Shown here piece by piece: positions 44,960 through 53,389 of a DNA stretch of 64,000 nucleotides (position 1 is its first letter; each line of letters starts with the position of its first letter). This stretch comes from Dechloromonas sp. H13 (GTDB lineage: Bacteria > Pseudomonadota > Gammaproteobacteria > Burkholderiales > Rhodocyclaceae): positions 248,001-312,000 of the forward strand of contig NZ_SSXX01000003.1 in assembly GCF_009469615.1 (NCBI RefSeq), read 5' to 3'. Both the position numbers and the translations under genes were made by a program. Below the pieces are notes generated by a model. The model worked only from the letters and a program-made list of their open reading frames with translations, ran no database searches and had not been told where the DNA came from.

Positions 44960-45359
44960 GCACGAACATAGCCCTACTGCCTGATTGATCGCTCCCCGCC
45001 AAATTATTAAAAATATTACGCAGGTGCCAAGCGAATGTTTCAAAGGTGCCATCTTTCCAAAGAAGACTCCAATGCGTTGCAGCATCTGCGCCTTCTAGTC
45101 GGTCATCTGCGTTGAATAGACATCGACTTGCTGAGCCAGTTCATGTAGTACTCGGTCACTGAGTGATCAATAGTTGAGCAATATAAGACCTTATCTAACG
45201 GTTAAAATTTCCGTAGCCTGCTCACTCGAGAAGCTTTGATTCGGAATCGTGCAGATGAATGGGTACAAATCGCAGCTATACCATATCCATCATGGAACGC
45301 GGCAATTGACCATGCTAATGGCAAAATTGCGCAATCGGTACAACATTGGAGCACGAGTT
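44960..45359. other. A+T-rich gap, no gene seen
   Basis: The longest frame upstream of the ankyrin gene opens with GTG 45249 but has no good ribosome-binding site. I see no RNA, repeat or operator here. The A+T content rises at about 45.0 kb and stays high until 46.1 kb, unlike the surrounding DNA. Confidence 0.4.
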
Positions 45360-46052
45360 ATGTCATCGGCGTATTCAGTTGATGAGTTAAGGAACAAATC
45401 GGCAGCTTGGTTGCTTGCTCAACGTGGTTTGGGCGGCAAACACAATGGTGAAACTCATGCTCGTATTGAAGCAGAAATGCGGCAGAGGGGGTTGCACGTG
45501 CCGCCGCTCCCGGAGTTTCCTGTGATGATTAACACTGGCATGCTGGCTGGTTTTATTAGGGGGGGACGCGTTGTCGGTATTGTTCTTGCTGTAGTTATAT
45601 GTTGGTTGTTAACACAAGTGGCTGTTGTCGCGATGAAAGCTGGCGAGCCAATTATCTGGGTTAGCGTTACAGTGATTGCATTCCTTGTATACCTCGTTAT
45701 TTATTTTCTTCGCCGAGAGAAGGGGGATGAGGCGCTTACTGCAGAACAACAACAGGCACTAAGTAAAGGTAAGAGGGATGGGGTCAGTCAACTAATGATT
45801 GTTGCGGCAGGAGGGAATGCTCGTCGTGTAACTGACTTGCTCAATTACGGCACTGAAGTGAACGCACGAACGAAAAGTGGAAATACCGCATTGATGTATG
45901 CCGCCGCTAATGGTCATGCTGATATATATCGATTACTTTTAAGCTATGGCGCTGATGAACTTGAAAAAAACGTAAAGGGCCAGACTGCGTGTGATATTGC
46001 TAGATGTAACGGCCATGCAATCCCTCTTGCAACTGTTGCAACATATAGTTAG
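45360..46052 (+). CDS. Ankyrin-repeat membrane protein
   Basis: A 230-residue protein. ATG 45360 with GGAG nine bases upstream is preferred to GTG 45249. Two hydrophobic segments (GGRVVGIVLAVVICWLLTQV and IIWVSVTVIAFLVYLVIYFL) put the N-terminal part in the membrane. The C-terminal half contains about two ankyrin repeats (GGNARRVTDLLNYGTEVNAR and SGNTALMYAAANGHADIYRLL). Its A+T-rich codons differ from neighbouring genes. It probably works as a small membrane-anchored protein-binding module; no partner is known. Confidence 0.75.
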   Translation: MSSAYSVDELRNKSAAWLLAQRGLGGKHNGETHARIEAEMRQRGLHVPPLPEFPVMINTGMLAGFIRGGRVVGIVLAVVICWLLTQVAVVAMKAGEPIIWVSVTVIAFLVYLVIYFLRREKGDEALTAEQQQALSKGKRDGVSQLMIVAAGGNARRVTDLLNYGTEVNARTKSGNTALMYAAANGHADIYRLLLSYGADELEKNVKGQTACDIARCNGHAIPLATVATYS

Positions 46053-46070
46053 AATTTTTCCGATGGCGCC

Positions 46071-46115
46071 GATTTGAGTTCAGCTTGCGGGCGCGTAATA
46101 AATTCAGCTAAAGCG
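46071..46115 (+). repeat. Leader element copy R1
   Basis: Pieces GATTTGAG, CTTGCG and GCTAAAGCG match the order of R2-R4. Unlike them it is followed by a terminator (46123-46158), not by a gene, so it may be a decayed or attenuating copy. Confidence 0.5.
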
Positions 46116-46122
46116 AGGCCAA

Positions 46123-46158
46123 GCCCGTTCTAGCTATCAACGCTGAATGGGCTTTTGC
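46123..46158 (+). terminator. Rho-independent terminator
   Basis: GCCCGTTC pairs with GAATGGGC (one mismatch) and is followed by TTTTGCTTTT. It terminates the ankyrin gene or the R1 leader. Confidence 0.7.
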
Positions 46159-46183
46159 TTTTGGTGCTGCGCGCACCGTCGCC

Positions 46184-46230
46184 GATTTAACGCACAACTT
46201 GCGGGGCGACTAACAAATACCGCTAAAGCG
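46184..46230 (+). repeat. Leader element copy R2
   Basis: Pieces GATTTAACG, CTTGCG and GCTAAAGCG, preceded by a small hairpin (GGTGC/GCACC, 46163-46177). It lies 62 bp upstream of the 61-aa gene and adjoins the ribosome-binding-site hairpin. Confidence 0.6.
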
Positions 46231-46237
46231 TCGCTCG

Positions 46238-46287
46238 CTTCTCCCCCTGGAAGCCGGCAACGCCGGAGACACAGGGGTAAGGAGAAG
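46238..46287 (+). promoter_or_regulatory. Hairpin that can hide the ribosome-binding site
   Basis: CTTCTCC at 46238-46244 pairs with GGAGAAG at 46281-46287, which is the ribosome-binding site of the 61-aa gene. Next to it CCCTG (46245-46249) pairs with CAGGG (46272-46276), and an inner CCGGC-AAC-GCCGG hairpin completes it. This would block translation until opened. Confidence 0.55.
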
Positions 46288-46291
46288 CATC

Positions 46292-46477
46292 ATGGTCATC
46301 ACCGACATCGACTCGGCTTACCGGTCCCGCGAAGCCAGCGGCCGCTTTGAGGTCGCGCCCACATCGAGCAGAAGGCAACCGGCGCCACCCGCCATCGACT
46401 GGCTCCGCATCGACGTGCAGGCCGCCCGCAACCGGGCACAGGCAATCACTGCTGCACGTCGCATCCTCAACGCATAG
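46292..46477 (+). CDS. Small unrecognised protein, 61 aa
   Basis: ATG 46292 lies seven bases after GGAG (46281-46284), which sits inside the hairpin at 46238-46287. The protein is basic with an Arg-rich, helical C-terminal part (RIDVQAARNRAQAITAARRIL) and a flexible middle. I recognise no family. It follows copy R2 of the leader element. Confidence 0.65.
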   Translation: MVITDIDSAYRSREASGRFEVAPTSSRRQPAPPAIDWLRIDVQAARNRAQAITAARRILNA

Positions 46478-46524
46478 TTGATTCGAAACACTGGTATTGG
46501 GCTGGTCCACCCCACGGACCGGGG

Positions 46525-46576
46525 CAATTTACACCGACTTGCGACCCCGTCATGCCGACGAAACCGCTAAACAGGA
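46525..46576 (+). repeat. Leader element copy R3
   Basis: Pieces AATTTACACC, CTTGCG, then GCTAAACAGGAG; a GGTCC/GGACC hairpin (46504-46520) and GGGG precede it. It ends at the ribosome-binding site of the 83-aa gene. Confidence 0.65.
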
Positions 46577-46583
46577 GCAGACC

Positions 46584-46835
46584 ATGCGTAGCTTCAACGC
46601 TGCATTACCGCCGGATGCCGTCCGGCAGATCCGCAACTTCAATCGCCGCCTGCGTTACCGCCAGACACTCGACCGCCCCAAGGTCTGGCCGGGCGATCCC
46701 GTTCATAGCGGCGCCCTCTTCTACCGCCAGCCCGATCCGGTGATCGCCGCGTGGTGCGCCACGCTAGTGGAACCACCAAGCACCGCCGCCTACGTCAGCA
46801 GCTGGTGCCGTCTCAACCATCTGCTGGAGGCCTGA
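46584..46835 (+). CDS. Small unrecognised protein, 83 aa
   Basis: ATG 46584 follows AGGAG directly at the end of copy R3. The protein begins MRSFNAALPPDAVRQIRNFN and has a conserved-looking KVWPGDPVHSGALFYRQ and a C-terminal CATLVEPPSTAAYVSSW. No family is recognised. It is followed after two bases by the 69-aa gene, with CTGGAGG inside the end of this frame serving that gene. Confidence 0.7.
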   Translation: MRSFNAALPPDAVRQIRNFNRRLRYRQTLDRPKVWPGDPVHSGALFYRQPDPVIAAWCATLVEPPSTAAYVSSWCRLNHLLEA

Positions 46836-46837
46836 CC

Positions 46838-47047
46838 ATGCAGTGCCTCCACAAAACCTCGACCTACATCCTCGAGGCCGACTTCACGCACGACGAGAAG
46901 CGCGACATCCACACGCTGGACCTTTACCAGACCTGGCCAACGATGGCCAAGCCCTACCGGCGCCGGGTGGCTCAGTTCAACCTGCCACGCGCGGCCCTGC
47001 TGCGTCTCGCCCAAGTAATCTCGGAGAATGCCAATGGACCGGCGTGA
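46838..47047 (+). CDS. Small unrecognised protein, 69 aa
   Basis: ATG 46838 follows CTGGAGG. The 69-residue protein (MQCLHKTSTYILEADFTHDEK...) ends inside the next gene, whose ATG at 47034 overlaps it. The three genes from 46584 form one transcript. I recognise no family; the layout is that of ICE small accessory genes. Confidence 0.65.
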   Translation: MQCLHKTSTYILEADFTHDEKRDIHTLDLYQTWPTMAKPYRRRVAQFNLPRAALLRLAQVISENANGPA

Positions 47048-47480
47048 CTTCCTGAAAGCGCTGGCAAGGATCGGTGTAGCCGGCCTCTCGGCCAGGTCGA
47101 TCGCCACAGCCTCTGAGCGGACCATTGAGCGCGCCTGGCAACGACTGGCCAGTGAACCACGGGTCTTCTATGTCCGTGATGAATATCCCTACACGCTGAC
47201 CACCACACCCAGCGACAACGCTGAGGTCGCGGAAATGATCGCAACCTGGGGTGAGGATGGCGCCGGGAACAGCCCAATGGACTGCGCCACCGGCCAGGGG
47301 CGAGCGATGACCTTCTTCTACCACTGGGAGGAGACCGCCGAGTTCGACATCCGCTTGGTCGACGGTGACTGCCCGGGCAGTTCCTACTTCGGCGCCGAAC
47401 TGTGCTCGAGCATCGAGGAAGCCAACCAGACCGCCATTGACCTGGATCTGCCGATCCGCTTTGCCTGGCAGGGGGTGTGA
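47034..47480 (+). CDS. Protein with Tat-like N-terminus, 148 aa
   Basis: ATG 47034 is preferred because GGAG then has a spacing of seven (ATG 47028 is too close). The N-terminus MDRRDFLKALARIGVAGLSA has the twin-arginine pattern R-R-x-F-L-K, so export by the Tat system is possible. The body has FYVRDEYPYTLTTTPSDNAE and a Cys pair (DCPGSSYFGAELC). I recognise no family. It follows the 69-aa gene with an overlap. Confidence 0.65.
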   Translation: MDRRDFLKALARIGVAGLSARSIATASERTIERAWQRLASEPRVFYVRDEYPYTLTTTPSDNAEVAEMIATWGEDGAGNSPMDCATGQGRAMTFFYHWEETAEFDIRLVDGDCPGSSYFGAELCSSIEEANQTAIDLDLPIRFAWQGV

Positions 47481-47522
47481 ACAGCCCTGTCCGTCCGACG
47501 AACAACAGATTTCATCCTGGCA

Positions 47523-47547
47523 CGGTCGTCCTGCTGTGCAACGACCG
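47523..47547 (+). other. Perfect 7-bp hairpin in front of R4
   Basis: CGGTCGT and ACGACCG pair around an 11-base loop. The right arm runs into the GGGG that starts the R4 element. R3 has an equivalent hairpin. Confidence 0.5.
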
Positions 47548-47550
47548 GGG

Positions 47551-47604
47551 GAATTTGATTCCAGCTTGCGGCCCCGCCATCCCGGCACGGCCGCTAAAGA
47601 GGAG
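47551..47604 (+). repeat. Leader element copy R4
   Basis: Pieces AATTTGATTCCA, CTTGCG, GCGGCC/GGCCGC (which can pair) and GCTAAAGAGGAG. It runs into the ribosome-binding site of the PcfJ-like gene. Confidence 0.65.
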
Positions 47605-47610
47605 AAATGC

Positions 47611-49854
47611 ATGACCACACACCAGACGAACGGGCTCCCTGACACCCCTTCAGCGCTGTCCGATATCCTCCCAACCCGGGATCGTCGCTACAGCCCGGAG
47701 TCAGCGGTGCGCTTCCATCTCACCTACGCCGTTCCCGGCCTGATCCGCGACCACGCGGTCAAGCCGCGCTTCGGCGGATTGCTGCACCATGTCTGTCCTG
47801 ATCGTGAAGACGAGTTCGTCAGGCTTACCGCCGACATCTGGGGCGAACTCAAGGGCCGCTTCGCGGCACCACTGACGCTCAAGGTGACAACCAAGCGCCG
47901 CACGGTCACCGTGCTTGGCTTTGTACGCTATGTCATCGGTCAGCCCCACGGCCGGCTCACGCTCGAGCGCGTCGCCACGGCGCCATCAGGACGCTCCGTC
48001 TGGCGGCGGGCGAACTTTGCCTTTGCTGCCGATCTGCCTTTCCGGCCCAGCCTGGGTCTCTTCGAGGAATTGCTTGGCGAGTGGACACCGGCAATCGCCG
48101 ACCTTGCCAACGCCACGGCCGACGTCGTCCCGCTGCTGAACGGCCTGGCAAACCGGCTCCGCCAGGCGGCACTGCAGACCATCTACTGGAAACGACTACG
48201 CTATGCCGTACGTAAAGCACTGGCCCTAGATCCGGAAGTCCTCGACCTCGCCCGTCGCTCGCGGGTCAACAGCCACACACCGGAAGTCACTGACCTGCAC
48301 TACAACCATGTGCTCGAGCGGCTGGCGCACTACCGGCAGATCGCCGCAGACAATCCGAACCTCCTGTGGCTCTATGCCCTCGCCCACACCGAGCATGTCT
48401 GTCTGCCGCGTACGGGAGAGCGCCTGGCAGCGCTGCGGGCGAAGATCCTTGGCGATTTCTCGCTGCCCGCGGCCGCCTGGCGTTACCTCGCCAATGGCCG
48501 GCGCCGCGATTTCCGTGTCGTCCTCGACTGGCTGGGACCGAACGCACTGCCGAACGGGCGTTGGCTCGAGCTGCGCGAATGGTTGCGCGTTCTCGTCGCA
48601 CTCGGACGCCGGGATCCCATCGGACTTCCGGTGCAACGGCTGTTCCTGCACGATGCCTACCGGATGGCAGCGGACGGAAACTCGATCGTCTTCCGCGGTG
48701 TGACATTGCCGCTCGCCAGCTTGCGCGCTCTCATTGCCGAAGCCGAAGCACAGCTGGCGCGGGGGACGCTGCGTGCCTTCAGCGAGGACGATCTGCCGGA
48801 CGTACTGGCGTGGCTGGCCGGTAGTGCAACGCAACTCGATGGGCGCCAGCAGCAGGCCGGCTGGCGCTACCTGCTACGGCGTGCCCGCGCGTGGAAGCAC
48901 GAGGCGGCGCTGCGCGAGCGGACGCAGCATCAGACATGGCGCTCGCTGATCGAATCGCACGTGGAAGATGGCTTTGTCGTGCGTCCGCTGAGCGATGGCT
49001 GGCAGCTGCAGCGCGAGGCGCTGGTCCGGCGCAACTGCACAAACACGTATCTGGCCGACTGCCTTGCCGATACCGTGCGTCTCTTTGCGGTCATCAGCCC
49101 GTCAGGCCGGCAGACTGCTACGGTCGGCCTGATCCGTGAGGGAAGGAACTGGAAGGTGCTGGACGTGCGCGGCTTCGCCAATTCGTCACCCTCACCGGTT
49201 CTGCGTGAGCTGGCAAAGACATTGGCCAGTCGCTATACGACCCGCTGGCTAGTACTGCACCCGCTGCCGGCGCCGATGGCGGCAGTTGCCGCCCGGCTGC
49301 CCGAGCCGCCCATCGAGCATGACCAGATAAACTGCAGTGACGAAGGAGATGACTGGTGCGGCGACGACGATGAATTTGATGAGGCACATGGAAGGCGCAG
49401 CGAAGCTTGTCCGATCTGTGGTGACACGGAGTTTGGCTGCGGCCACCTCGTCGCCGCCCTGGACTATTTCAATGGCGGCATCTTTGCGGGGGAAATGCAG
49501 CGTTGTCAGGCCCCGCTGCTCGATGGCCTCTGGTCGTTGATCGAACAGTCCGCCAGTGCGGCTCGTCAGTATTCCGGGCTCGGCAAGACGGTCGATGACG
49601 CGATTGCGGCGGTGCGCCGCGCCCAGTCTGCAGGGGAGTCGATCAGTGCGCTGCGGGACGACATCGAATGGGCGCTGATCAATGTGATCTACGAGACGCT
49701 CGAATCCCTGCCAGGTGTTGAAACGGCTTACTGGGAGTTTGATGGCGGCGCACCGGGCATGAGCACCTGTGGCCGGAATTACTGGTCGACTGACCCGGAT
49801 GCGGCGATGGAGAACTTGATGGCCGCGTTAGGTATTTGCGAGCTGAAGCAGTGA
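47611..49854 (+). CDS. PcfJ-like protein
   Basis: A 747-residue protein. ATG 47611 follows GAGGAG at the end of R4; the longer frame opening at 47365 is rejected. A PcfJ-like domain near residues 465-545 contains RRNCTNTYLADCLADTVRLF, an ATVGLIREGRNWKVLDVRGF stretch and SPVLRELAKTLASRY. Further on, CPICGDTEFGCGHL near 600 suggests a small zinc site. PcfJ-like genes are common in conjugative elements, but their function is not clear. This one is far longer than the core domain. Confidence 0.75.
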   Translation: MTTHQTNGLPDTPSALSDILPTRDRRYSPESAVRFHLTYAVPGLIRDHAVKPRFGGLLHHVCPDREDEFVRLTADIWGELKGRFAAPLTLKVTTKRRTVTVLGFVRYVIGQPHGRLTLERVATAPSGRSVWRRANFAFAADLPFRPSLGLFEELLGEWTPAIADLANATADVVPLLNGLANRLRQAALQTIYWKRLRYAVRKALALDPEVLDLARRSRVNSHTPEVTDLHYNHVLERLAHYRQIAADNPNLLWLYALAHTEHVCLPRTGERLAALRAKILGDFSLPAAAWRYLANGRRRDFRVVLDWLGPNALPNGRWLELREWLRVLVALGRRDPIGLPVQRLFLHDAYRMAADGNSIVFRGVTLPLASLRALIAEAEAQLARGTLRAFSEDDLPDVLAWLAGSATQLDGRQQQAGWRYLLRRARAWKHEAALRERTQHQTWRSLIESHVEDGFVVRPLSDGWQLQREALVRRNCTNTYLADCLADTVRLFAVISPSGRQTATVGLIREGRNWKVLDVRGFANSSPSPVLRELAKTLASRYTTRWLVLHPLPAPMAAVAARLPEPPIEHDQINCSDEGDDWCGDDDEFDEAHGRRSEACPICGDTEFGCGHLVAALDYFNGGIFAGEMQRCQAPLLDGLWSLIEQSASAARQYSGLGKTVDDAIAAVRRAQSAGESISALRDDIEWALINVIYETLESLPGVETAYWEFDGGAPGMSTCGRNYWSTDPDAAMENLMAALGICELKQ

Positions 49855-49902
49855 GCTTGAACAGCGGCGCGCTAGAAATGTTCAATTGAAAGGAGGGTGA
49901 CA

Positions 49903-50166
49903 ATGTACTGCGAACCCGGTGATCTGCGATTGACGATTCAAACACTATTTTTCTTTCGTGTAGCCTTTGCCATCTACAAGGTCCAATCTAGCGCACGGGA
50001 GGCTGGTTATCGAGAAGGGGTACGTTACGGAGCAAAGATTGCCCGAGAGCTCATACCAGAATTGGAATTGCAAAACGCCCTCGACTCCAAAGTGGATAAA
50101 TATTTGAATCCTGAATATTATGAGTGGCTAAAGAAATCAATAACTCATGAATCTAAGACCAAATAA
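49903..50166 (+). CDS. Small unrecognised protein, 87 aa
   Basis: ATG 49903 follows AGGAGGG. The N-terminal segment LTIQTLFFFRVAFAIYKV could be a membrane helix. The rest is charged (AREAGYREGVRYGAKIAREL) and helical. No family is recognised. The following bases to 50440 contain no convincing gene: a fragment with FVTGDQRFI-like residues could be a decayed DUF4238 gene. Confidence 0.6.
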   Translation: MYCEPGDLRLTIQTLFFFRVAFAIYKVQSSAREAGYREGVRYGAKIARELIPELELQNALDSKVDKYLNPEYYEWLKKSITHESKTK

Positions 50167-50440
50167 AATTGATGGCTTGTCGTTTTCGTTTTGGGCGGAG
50201 TCTCCACGGAGAACTGAGCAATCATTTTTATAGACGGACGAAGCTGGTACCTTACCTCTTCGTCACTGGGGACCAGCGATTCATCCTGGGAAATAACATT
50301 CCCGTCGGCACGGCATACTGGAGCAAGGGTCTCGCAGACCTTTCGACGGTAACTTTGGTTCAATACGAGGCAGCAGCAGTATCTTGAGCCGCACTAGCCG
50401 GGGCGGATTTTTTATTGGTCGTCATGGCGTCGCCCTCGGG
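50167..50440. other. Gap with a possible decayed gene
   Basis: A plus-strand frame (50169-50387) has no good start and reads NHFYRRTKLVPYLFVTGDQ, which resembles the middle of DUF4238 proteins. It may be a gene remnant. Nothing else is seen. Confidence 0.25.
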
Positions 50441-50764
50441 TCAGGCGATGCTGTCAATCAGCGCACGGATGTCTTCCACTCGCCAAGCGGTGATGTTCGG
50501 GCCGAGCTTCACGGGTTGCGGGTACTTGCCGGACCTGACGCCGTTCCACCAGGTGCAGCGGCTGAACGGGACGACGCCAGGCAACGGCGGCCGGGCGCGT
50601 GTCGGCTTGTTGCGGGCGCGACTGATGGCTTTCTTGTCGCCCGCGGCGACGGCCTTGGCAATCTGTTCGCGGTTGTGAGCAGCCTCTTCTTCGGTGACGC
50701 CACGCCGGCCGATGATTTGTGCCTCGCGGACGAAGCCTGTTTCGGGGAGGAAATTGTTAGTCAT
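50441..50764 (-). CDS. AlpA-like regulator, 107 aa
   Basis: The C-terminal half (PFSRCTWWNGVRSGKYPQP, then ITAWRVEDIRALIDSIA) is the AlpA/MerR-type winged helix of excision regulators. The N-terminal part is a charged helix (AAHNREQIAKAVAAGDKKAI). ATG 50764 is chosen because AGGTG lies upstream; the longer frame to 50827 is less likely. It lies 88 bp downstream of a small gene and the integrase on the same strand, so it may act as an excisionase for this island. Confidence 0.75.
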   Translation of the reverse strand: MTNNFLPETGFVREAQIIGRRGVTEEEAAHNREQIAKAVAAGDKKAISRARNKPTRARPPLPGVVPFSRCTWWNGVRSGKYPQPVKLGPNITAWRVEDIRALIDSIA

Positions 50765-50851
50765 GCTTACACCTATCAGGACGGTAACATTTAACGTCTG
50801 AAGATGATGTGGCATGAAGCTGTGCAAAAAGAACAGCCCCTTTTTGCACGC

Positions 50852-51229
50852 CTAGTCGTACTTACTTAGCTCGGCAGCTTCTTTGCGCCGCTCTTCATCC
50901 AGTTCGTCAAGCCGGTTGCGTATAGTCGTCTCTCCTACCTGGTAACTGTTTGCCATCCGGGACGCAAAGGCGTTCTCGCTTGGGTCATCCCCGAAGTCGT
51001 GTTCGACCCCCAGGTCGCGTAGGGGTATCTCGATCTTCCGGCGATTGCGCGCGGTCAGTTCGAGCTCATCGGTGAAGGCCTTGCCCTTCTTCGTCGCCTC
51101 GATATTTTTCCCTTCTGTCGCTTCAATGGCATCCGCGATGAAGTCAGCAAGCTCATCTGGTATCGGCTGGCGGGCGCGGAGCAGCCTGGCCAGGTAACGC
51201 AGTTGGTCCCACGCCTGGTCGGCAGTCAT
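50852..51229 (-). CDS. Small unrecognised protein, 125 aa
   Basis: ATG 51229 overlaps the integrase stop by one base (TGATG), so the two are co-translated. The protein is helical and charged, with a probable DNA-binding C-terminal part (SYQVGETTIRNRLDELDEERR). I recognise no family. It lies between the integrase and the AlpA-like gene, as expected for a recombination or replication accessory gene. Confidence 0.65.
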   Translation of the reverse strand: MTADQAWDQLRYLARLLRARQPIPDELADFIADAIEATEGKNIEATKKGKAFTDELELTARNRRKIEIPLRDLGVEHDFGDDPSENAFASRMANSYQVGETTIRNRLDELDEERRKEAAELSKYD

Positions 51230-52464
51230 CACGCCGCCCCCTGCAGCAGGACTACGTTGTCGCTGTTCGCCTCCAGAATGGCCAGCTTGGCGCTCCACAG
51301 CTCCAGGGCGCGGCGCCGCTCATCAAGGTAGTCGTGCTGGTCATAGACCGCGATCAAGCCGCCCAGCGAGTGGTTCAGGCAGCGCTCGGCAATGGCGACG
51401 TCAACGCCCAGGGCGCCCAGATGGCTACGCGCGGTCGAGCGAAGATCGTGGGGCGTGAAGGCCCGTACCTTGTCGCCGAGCTTGGCACAGACACGCTCCA
51501 GGGCGTGATTGATCGAGGCAGGCTGCATCGGGTAGTCATCTTCCCGGCGCTTCTTGAGTACCGGAACAACGTAGCGGGATTTGCCGGCGATCTTCTTCAG
51601 CTCAGCGAAGTAGCCGACAACCTGGTCGGTCAATGGCACGACGAACGGCCGTGGTGACTTGCGACCATCGCCAGGGGGGATCACCCACTCCTTCCTGTCG
51701 AGGTCGACATGGTCCCACTCGGCAAGCATCAGGGCCTGAATACGAACGGCAGTCGAGAGCAGGATGCGCGTCGCGTACTGGACGACGCGGTTCGCATTGA
51801 GCAGGGCCGGGAACAGCTCCCTGAGCTCAGCATCCGACAGCTTGATCCGGATTGCGTCTGACATCCCGGCCGCGCCGGCGATGGCCTTTGCGGAGATCCC
51901 TATCACCGGGTTGCTGATTACGATGTGCTTCCCCTGGCCGTGGTCGAAGATCACTTTTGCGACCGAGCGAACTTCCTTGACCTGTTTTGGGTACTTGGCT
52001 CGGACACGTTCAAGCATGCCGACGATGTCCGCCCCCGTGACGGCACGGGCTGCAAGGTGCCCGATGGCGGGGAGGATGTAAGTACGGATTTTCTGGCGAT
52101 GGGAGACCCGGGTAGCCGTGGCCAGGCCGGGGAGAATCTTTTCATCGTAATCGGCTGCCAGCTGCTTGACGGTCAGTGATGCCAGGTGCTCGTATTTCTC
52201 GACCTGCTTTTCGCGGCCGACGTCGATACCCTGCTGAACCCGAGCCCGGTCGACAGAGGCCAATTCGCGGGCCTTCTTGAGCGAGATGTCGGGGAATTTT
52301 CCGAGGCTCTTCTCGCGCTGTTTGCCCCCGAAACGGTAGCGGAGCACCCAGGCCGCTGTGCCCCCGGCAGAGAGCGTGAATGTCAGGCCGTCGCCGTCGG
52401 ACTTGGCGATCGGCATACCGGATTTGATCCAGTGCCGGATCTGAACATCGCTGAGAGTGCCCAT
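51229..52464 (-). CDS. Tyrosine integrase (DUF4102-type)
   Basis: A 411-residue integrase. ATG 52464 after AGAGG is preferred to 52500. The N-terminal DUF4102 domain has WVLRYRFGGKQREKSLGKFPDISLKKARE. The catalytic domain shows Arg in TAVRIQALMLAEW, HDLR in TPHDLRSTARSHLGALG, the His of LNHSLGGLIAVYD and the Tyr (VYDQHDYLDER). Such enzymes integrate islands and ICEs, often at tRNA genes. Here it lies against the 3' end of recO. Confidence 0.95.
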   Translation of the reverse strand: MGTLSDVQIRHWIKSGMPIAKSDGDGLTFTLSAGGTAAWVLRYRFGGKQREKSLGKFPDISLKKARELASVDRARVQQGIDVGREKQVEKYEHLASLTVKQLAADYDEKILPGLATATRVSHRQKIRTYILPAIGHLAARAVTGADIVGMLERVRAKYPKQVKEVRSVAKVIFDHGQGKHIVISNPVIGISAKAIAGAAGMSDAIRIKLSDAELRELFPALLNANRVVQYATRILLSTAVRIQALMLAEWDHVDLDRKEWVIPPGDGRKSPRPFVVPLTDQVVGYFAELKKIAGKSRYVVPVLKKRREDDYPMQPASINHALERVCAKLGDKVRAFTPHDLRSTARSHLGALGVDVAIAERCLNHSLGGLIAVYDQHDYLDERRRALELWSAKLAILEANSDNVVLLQGAA

Positions 52465-52490
52465 TTTTGCCTCTGATCTATGATATTTCC

Positions 52491-52537
52491 AGCTACTCAC
52501 CTAGCTACTCACGCTAGCTACTCACCTGGTGACTCAC
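52491..52537. repeat. Four tandem 12-13-bp repeats before the integrase
   Basis: Units AGCTACTCAC, CTAGCTACTCAC, GCTAGCTACTCAC and CTGGTGACTCAC follow one another directly upstream of the integrase start (27-73 bp away). They resemble arm-type or excisionase binding sites, or a promoter array, for the integrase gene. Confidence 0.65.
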
Positions 52538-52660
52538 TATAGCAGAGATCGGGCTGTACGGCAAAAGACGGATTTAACTAAATATCGATATGTATCAAGT
52601 ACTTGACAGTGCTTTTTTGCGTTCAAATTTGGGCGGGAATTTACGCAAATAGACTATAAG

Positions 52661-53389
52661 TCATAGCTCCTGCAACTCCTTGAATATCTTGCGTGTTTCG
52701 AGTTCCTTGCCAGCCAGATAATAGGCCATCAGCGTGCGCATCAGTTGCTTGGCTTCGCTGCGCGAACGCGGATCGGCAAAATCTTCGGCCTCAAGGTCGA
52801 GCAAGGTCCGACCGCTGACCACCTGGGGCGCCGCATCGGCATGTTCGAGACGGACCGGTCCCTGCTCCATGCGGTAGGCGTAATGCCCCTCCGGCTCGAT
52901 GGCCCTGCCTTCGCTGTCATGGCTCAACGTCAGGCCGTAGCCAAGCTCCTGCAACAGCGATTTTTCGAAACTGCGCAGATCGGCTTCGCGGACCTTGCCG
53001 CCAGGATCTGCCGCCAGCCGGACCAGCATGTCGGCGTAGCGGGCAAACAGCCGCTCATGCGCATCCTCGCGTGGCAGCAGATGCATCAGCAGTTCGTTGA
53101 GGTAAAAGCCGCAAAATAGTGCCTCGCCGCTCAGCAGCGGCTGGCCGCCCTGCCATTCTGCTTTCATCAGCGTCAGCACTTCGCCCTTGCCGGCCCAGGC
53201 GACTTCCAGCGGCTGGAATGCCATCAACAGGCCGCGGATCGCTGCTCGCGGCCGCCGTGCGCCCCGCGCCAGCAGGGCCATGCGCCCGAAATCGCGGGAA
53301 AGGACTTCGACGATCAGGCTGGTTTCCCGAAACGGGTAGGTGTGCAAAACGTAGGCCGGCTGGCCATCGACTTTGCTGCGCAGGTTCAT
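52661..53389 (-). CDS. recO: DNA repair protein RecO
   Basis: A 242-residue RecO. The N-terminal OB-fold begins [27 protein letters not shown], and the body has the usual [18 protein letters not shown] and the helical rest. RecO mediates RecA loading in recombination repair. ATG 53389 overlaps era by four bases. Downstream, where pdxJ usually follows in betaproteobacteria, the island integrase starts instead. Confidence 0.95.
   Translation of the reverse strand: MNLRSKVDGQPAYVLHTYPFRETSLIVEVLSRDFGRMALLARGARRPRAAIRGLLMAFQPLEVAWAGKGEVLTLMKAEWQGGQPLLSGEALFCGFYLNELLMHLLPREDAHERLFARYADMLVRLAADPGGKVREADLRSFEKSLLQELGYGLTLSHDSEGRAIEPEGHYAYRMEQGPVRLEHADAAPQVVSGRTLLDLEAEDFADPRSRSEAKQLMRTLMAYYLAGKELETRKIFKELQEL

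Noticed and set aside
45249..45359. GTG start for the ankyrin gene
   Set aside because: No ribosome-binding site, whereas ATG 45360 has GGAG at a good distance.
47365..47610. Upstream extension of the PcfJ-like gene
   Set aside because: It runs inside the Tat-like gene and through leader R4; ATG 47611 has GAGGAG.
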